A stretch of 64,000 nt of DNA, taken from the NCBI RefSeq assembly GCF_023093595.1, contig NZ_JALLIK010000104.1:66007-130006 (forward strand), read 5' to 3'. The position numbers and the translations under genes are program-made. Of this stretch, positions 61,428 through 64,000 are shown piece after piece (the stretch's first letter is position 1; each line of letters opens with the position of its first letter). The stretch comes from Thauera aromatica_A (GTDB lineage: Bacteria > Pseudomonadota > Gammaproteobacteria > Burkholderiales > Rhodocyclaceae). Under the pieces are notes generated by a model that did no database searches, was not told where the DNA came from, and worked only from the letters and a program-made list of their open reading frames with translations.

Positions 61428-62393
61428 ATGCTCATCAACTGCACCGCCTACCAGCACGGACGCAAGCTCGCAGACATCCCGGTCGCGGCGATCAGCGACT
61501 ACCTGCAGCGCGCCGACACCTTCATCTGGGTCGCGCTCAAGGACCCGACGGCCGAGGAACTCGCGCAGATGAAAGCGGAGTTCGCCCTCCACGAACTCGC
61601 CGTCGAGGACGCCCATCACGGCCATCAGCGCCCGAAGGTCGAGGAATACGAGAACGAGCTGTTCGCGGTGATGCACCTCATCGAGGACAAGGACAACGTC
61701 CTCGACGTCGGCGAAGTGCACGTGTTCGTCGGCGCCAACTACATCCTGTCGGTGCGCAACCGCAGCGAGCGCGGCTTTCTCGACGTGCGCCGCCGTTGCG
61801 AGCGCGAGCCGAAAATGCTCGCGAAAGGCGCGGGCTACGTGTTCTACGCCTTGATGGACGCCGTCGTCGATCGCTACTTTCCGGTCATCGAAGGCCTCGA
61901 ATCTGAGCTCGAAGCGCTCGAAGAACGCATTTTCACCAGGGGCGCGGCGCACTCCAGCATCCGCCGACTGTACCGCCTGAAACGCAAGGTCACCCTCCTC
62001 AAGCACGCGGTGACGCCGCTGATGGAAGCCGCCGGCAAGCTGCACAGCGGCCGCGTGCCCGAAGTCTGCGCCAACAGCCGGCACTACTTCCGCGACGTGT
62101 ACGACCACCTGACCCGGCTCAACGCCTCGCTCGACAGCATCCGCGACACCATCGTCACCGCGATCCAGGTCAACCTGTCGATGGTCGCCATCGACCAGAC
62201 CGAGATCGCCAAGCGGCTCGCCGCCTGGGCCGGGATCTTCGCCGTCGCCACCGCCTTCGCCGGCATCTGGGGCATGAATTTCGCCCACATGCCCGAGCTC
62301 GAGTGGCAGTACGGCTACCCCTTCGGCATCGCCGTGATCGCAGGCACGAGCGCCTTCCTGTGGTGGCGCTTCAGGAAAGCGAAATGGCTGTGA
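61428..62393 (+). CDS. corA: CorA-family magnesium/divalent cation channel
   Basis: 321 aa. A large cytoplasmic funnel domain (1-255) precedes two C-terminal membrane segments, with the selectivity motif GMN in WGMNFAHMPE between them and a basic end (RFRKAKWL). The periplasmic loop MPELEW matches CorA/ZntB relatives. It mediates Mg2+ (or Zn2+/Co2+) flux. It is the last ordinary chromosomal gene before the mobile junction. Confidence 0.93.
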   Translation: MLINCTAYQHGRKLADIPVAAISDYLQRADTFIWVALKDPTAEELAQMKAEFALHELAVEDAHHGHQRPKVEEYENELFAVMHLIEDKDNVLDVGEVHVFVGANYILSVRNRSERGFLDVRRRCEREPKMLAKGAGYVFYALMDAVVDRYFPVIEGLESELEALEERIFTRGAAHSSIRRLYRLKRKVTLLKHAVTPLMEAAGKLHSGRVPEVCANSRHYFRDVYDHLTRLNASLDSIRDTIVTAIQVNLSMVAIDQTEIAKRLAAWAGIFAVATAFAGIWGMNFAHMPELEWQYGYPFGIAVIAGTSAFLWWRFRKAKWL

Positions 62394-62570
62394 TGTTTCC
62401 GGCGAGGCCGACGGCCGAGTGCCGCCGGCGGCGGACACGGTAGAAGTCGGCCATTATGCATAGCCGCAGTGTCATGAACAGCGGTGCAAACGGCCGGAAG
62501 CGATCGGTCGACGCCCGATCCAGATAGCGGCCATCCGGGCGAAACGATGTGCTATATGCCTACGTTCCAC
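62394..62570. other. Non-coding stretch after corA
   Basis: About 180 nt with no convincing reading frame. A class 1 integron integrase, if present, would run leftward through here from the attI-like site; no integrase sequence can be read on the minus strand. Confidence 0.5.
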
Positions 62571-62660
62571 ATGAATCAGATTACCCCGCCGTGCCGCCGC
62601 CTGCTGTTTTTTCTGTCTTGTTATTTTGCCTTGAGCGCAGTTCCTGCATATAAACAGTAA
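62571..62660 (+). pseudogene. Orphan signal-peptide ORF (possible truncated gene)
   Basis: ATG 62571 opens a 29-codon frame whose product has a basic start (PPCRR), a hydrophobic core (LLFFLSCYFALSA) and a VPA cleavage-like site, then stops after three more residues. It looks like the N-terminus of an exported protein cut short just before the attI-like site. It could also be chance. Confidence 0.35.
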
Positions 62661-62680
62661 CTTGCAGAACAAGCTATCCG

Positions 62681-62729
62681 GTATTCCGACGTTATGCGGC
62701 AGAACTGTCGCCCTAAAACAAAGTTAGGC
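62681..62729 (+). other. attI1-like integron recombination site
   Basis: CCCTAAAACAAAGTTAGGC (62711-62729) is identical to the simple site at the end of the class 1 integron attI1 as I recall it, including the core GTTAGGC (62723-62729) with the crossover after the G. The preceding ACGTTATGCGGCAG-type stretch (62689-62702) resembles the strong direct-repeat integrase site DR1. No matching upstream R'' half-site of an attC is seen, which favours attI. No intI gene is in the window. Confidence 0.65.
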
Positions 62730-62737
62730 AATTCAAA

Positions 62738-62784
62738 ATGTCGTTCGCCAAAGAACTAGCGCAATCAGCCCGGTCACATACAGT
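62738..62784 (+). pseudogene. Start of a cassette-like ORF interrupted by IS66
   Basis: ATG 62738, 15 nt after the crossover point, begins MSFAKELAQSARSHT. The frame meets the IS end (GTG TAA) and stops. Starting so close to the recombination core is typical of integron gene cassettes. The rest should lie beyond the insertion element, outside the window. Confidence 0.5.
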
Positions 62785-62866
62785 GTAAGCGCTCCACGAA
62801 CCCCATTCTTACGTAGCTCCGTGTGAGCCCGCATGCTTCGGCTTCCGTTTCTCAGGGAGCACGAGC

Positions 62867-63184
62867 ATGTCGGAGCGCAGCAAGTTCTGGTTGTCGCACC
62901 TGTCGGCGATCGAGGCCGAGGGCATCACGACGAAGGCCTACGCTGAGCGTGAGGGGTTGTCGCCGCAGGCGCTTTACCAGTGGCGCAAGCGCCTGGTGGC
63001 CGGCGGTCGTCCCAGCCGCGCCAAGCTTGGCGGATTCATCCCGATCCAGATCGAGCCTTCGGTGACGGCCCGCACGGGCTGCACGGTGCTCATCGACGCA
63101 CAACTGCGACTCGAATGCGCGACGCTACCCAGCGCCGACTGGCTGGCCGCACTATCGGCAGCGCTTTCCGAGCGAGGGCGCTGA
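62867..63184 (+). CDS. tnpA: IS66 accessory protein TnpA
   Basis: 105 aa with an HTH-like N-terminus (KAYAEREGLSPQALYQWRKRL), the normal TnpA of IS66 elements. It is required for transposition together with TnpB, but its exact role is unclear. The start has GGGAG upstream. Its stop overlaps the tnpB start as TGATG. Confidence 0.9.
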   Translation: MSERSKFWLSHLSAIEAEGITTKAYAEREGLSPQALYQWRKRLVAGGRPSRAKLGGFIPIQIEPSVTARTGCTVLIDAQLRLECATLPSADWLAALSAALSERGR

Positions 63185-63543
63185 TGCATCCGGGGCACTC
63201 GATTGGTGCAGTGTATCTGTACCGGCCTGCGATCGACTTCCGCAAATCCATCGGTGGCCTGTCGGCGCTGGTCGAGCAGGAACTGGGACTGAACCTGTTC
63301 GGTGACGCGCTGTACCTGTTCATCAACCGCCGCCGCGACAAGCTCAAGGCGCTGTACTGGCACCGCAACGGCTTCTGCCTCTGGTACAAGCGACTCGAAG
63401 CCGAGCGCTTCGCCTGGCCGGCGGCCGAGGCGAGCCAGCCCACCTGCACGCTCACGATGAAGGAGCTCGAGTGGCTGCTCGAGGGCTTCGATCTGTGGGC
63501 GTCGAAACCGCATAAAACGCTTCATTACCAATCAGTTACGTAG
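63184..63543 (+). CDS. tnpB: IS66 accessory protein TnpB (Orf2 family)
   Basis: 119 aa, complete, with the family core YRPAIDFRKSIGGLSALVEQ, FINRRRDKLKALYWHRNGFCLWYKRLE and a C-terminal LEWLLEGFDLW. It is an essential accessory protein of IS66 transposition. It is coupled to tnpA and 22 nt from tnpC. Confidence 0.94.
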   Translation: MHPGHSIGAVYLYRPAIDFRKSIGGLSALVEQELGLNLFGDALYLFINRRRDKLKALYWHRNGFCLWYKRLEAERFAWPAAEASQPTCTLTMKELEWLLEGFDLWASKPHKTLHYQSVT

Positions 63544-63565
63544 CTTGATCGAGTATAATCACGGC

Positions 63566-64000
63566 ATGCCGCAACGTACCGCCGCCCCTCGTTCGAACCC
63601 CGCCGTCGGCGTGCGCGCATCCGTCCTCCCCGCGCAGTTGCCCGACGATCCAGCGACGCTCAAAGCTTTGCTGCTGGCCCAGCAGCGTGCCTTCGAGACG
63701 CAACTCGCCGCCCAAACTGCAGCCCAGTTCGAGATGCTTCGGCTCGAGCAGGAAGCCGCCATCAAGACGCGCGAGGCCGAACTCCAGAAAGCCTTCTATA
63801 CCCGCGAAGTCGAACTTCAGAAAGCGTTCGATGCCCGCGAGGCCGAACTGCAAAAAGGCTTCGAGGCACGCATCCTCGAGCTCTACGAGCAGCTGCGCCT
63901 GGCGCGTCGGCGCATGTTCGGGCCCAGCAGCGAATCGCACGCGGGCCAGGGCTGGCTCTTCGACGAGGCCGAAGCGCTGGCCGCATCCGCAACCGAGGCG
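63566..64000 (+). CDS. tnpC: IS66 transposase TnpC (partial, N-terminal 145 residues)
   Basis: The visible part contains the coiled-coil leader and the IS66 motif LARRRMFGPSSE, just before the zinc-finger and DDE domains expected downstream. The coiled coil includes three near-identical 11-residue repeats (residues 69-101). The frame is open to the window end. Confidence 0.88.
   Translation, partial: MPQRTAAPRSNPAVGVRASVLPAQLPDDPATLKALLLAQQRAFETQLAAQTAAQFEMLRLEQEAAIKTREAELQKAFYTREVELQKAFDAREAELQKGFEARILELYEQLRLARRRMFGPSSESHAGQGWLFDEAEALAASATEA
63770..63868 (+). repeat. Three 33-bp tandem repeats inside tnpC
   Basis: They encode REAELQKAFYT, REVELQKAFDA and REAELQKGFEA in frame, continuing an alpha-helical coiled coil. 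Differences between copies are mainly in third positions and a few residues. Confidence 0.85.

Larger units (their letters stand above)
62785..64000 (+). mobile_element. IS66-family insertion sequence, left part
   Basis: It begins with GTAAGCGCTCCACGAACCCC, matching the GTAA-type terminal inverted repeats of IS66 elements. It contains tnpA, tnpB and the start of tnpC in the standard order. IS66 makes 8-bp target duplications; the left flank candidate is CATACAGT (62777-62784). The right end is outside the window. Confidence 0.88.

Noticed and set aside
62472..62672. Minus-strand 66-codon frame where an integron integrase could begin
   Set aside because: The translation has none of the tyrosine-recombinase sequence expected of IntI, so it is not an integrase remnant that I can support.
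62681..62729. Interpretation of the recombination site as an attC (59-base element)
   Set aside because: No inverse R'' half-site is found within about 130 nt upstream, while the DR1-like element and exact simple site fit attI1 better.

Overview
The window is GC-rich, gene-dense chromosome from a betaproteobacterium. The gene set fits a denitrifier-type member of the Rhodocyclales (Thauera, Azoarcus or Aromatoleum): soluble NAD-reducing hydrogenase, anaerobic-style methyl transfer, aromatic-acid transport, ActP/YjcH, RelA, Ppk/Ppx and an AmmeMemoRadiSam trio. The genus is inferred from gene content only. I see no rRNA, tRNA or CRISPR array.

Layout. 1-4702: a corrinoid methyl-transfer cluster (URO-D-type methyltransferase, corrinoid protein, fused MetV-MetF) on the minus strand, divergent across an AT-rich regulatory region from an aromatic-acid:H+ symporter. 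This looks like demethylation of methoxylated aromatic acids feeding methyl groups to tetrahydrofolate. 4859-14047: a stand-alone lipoyl-domain protein with an unusual Cys cluster, a DUF4010 membrane protein, a two-component system, the acetate symporter pair yjcH-actP, a PerM-like permease and a UbiB kinase. 14251-20695: an MFS gene translationally coupled to hoxFUYH and the maturation protease hoxW. 20742-25197: pabBC fusion, radA and a LysR regulator. 25425-33680: lplT; a tsaB-rimI-udg operon; then ompR-envZ-yciB-yciI-bolA-ppiC, closed by a clear terminator. 33879-39771: acyl-CoA metabolism with a divergent TetR, and tatD. 39815-43341: an MCE-type lipid ABC transporter (lipoprotein, MlaD, ATPase, STAS-fused permease). 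43357-49457: ppx and ppk divergent around a candidate Pho box, then relA. 49584-53031: mtfA, a host-attachment family protein, thpR, ispF and ispD. 53244-55799: the Memo/AMMECR1/radical SAM trio. 56025-62393: mfd, a PAS-GGDEF-EAL protein and corA.

The right end is a mobile junction. After corA comes a short signal-peptide ORF that stops early. It is followed by a sequence strongly resembling the class 1 integron attI1 recombination site, then the first 15 codons of a cassette-like ORF cut by the left end of an IS66-family element that runs off the window. No integron integrase is present where it would be expected. This relic, the methyl-transfer cluster and the AmmeMemoRadiSam trio are the parts most worth a second look.
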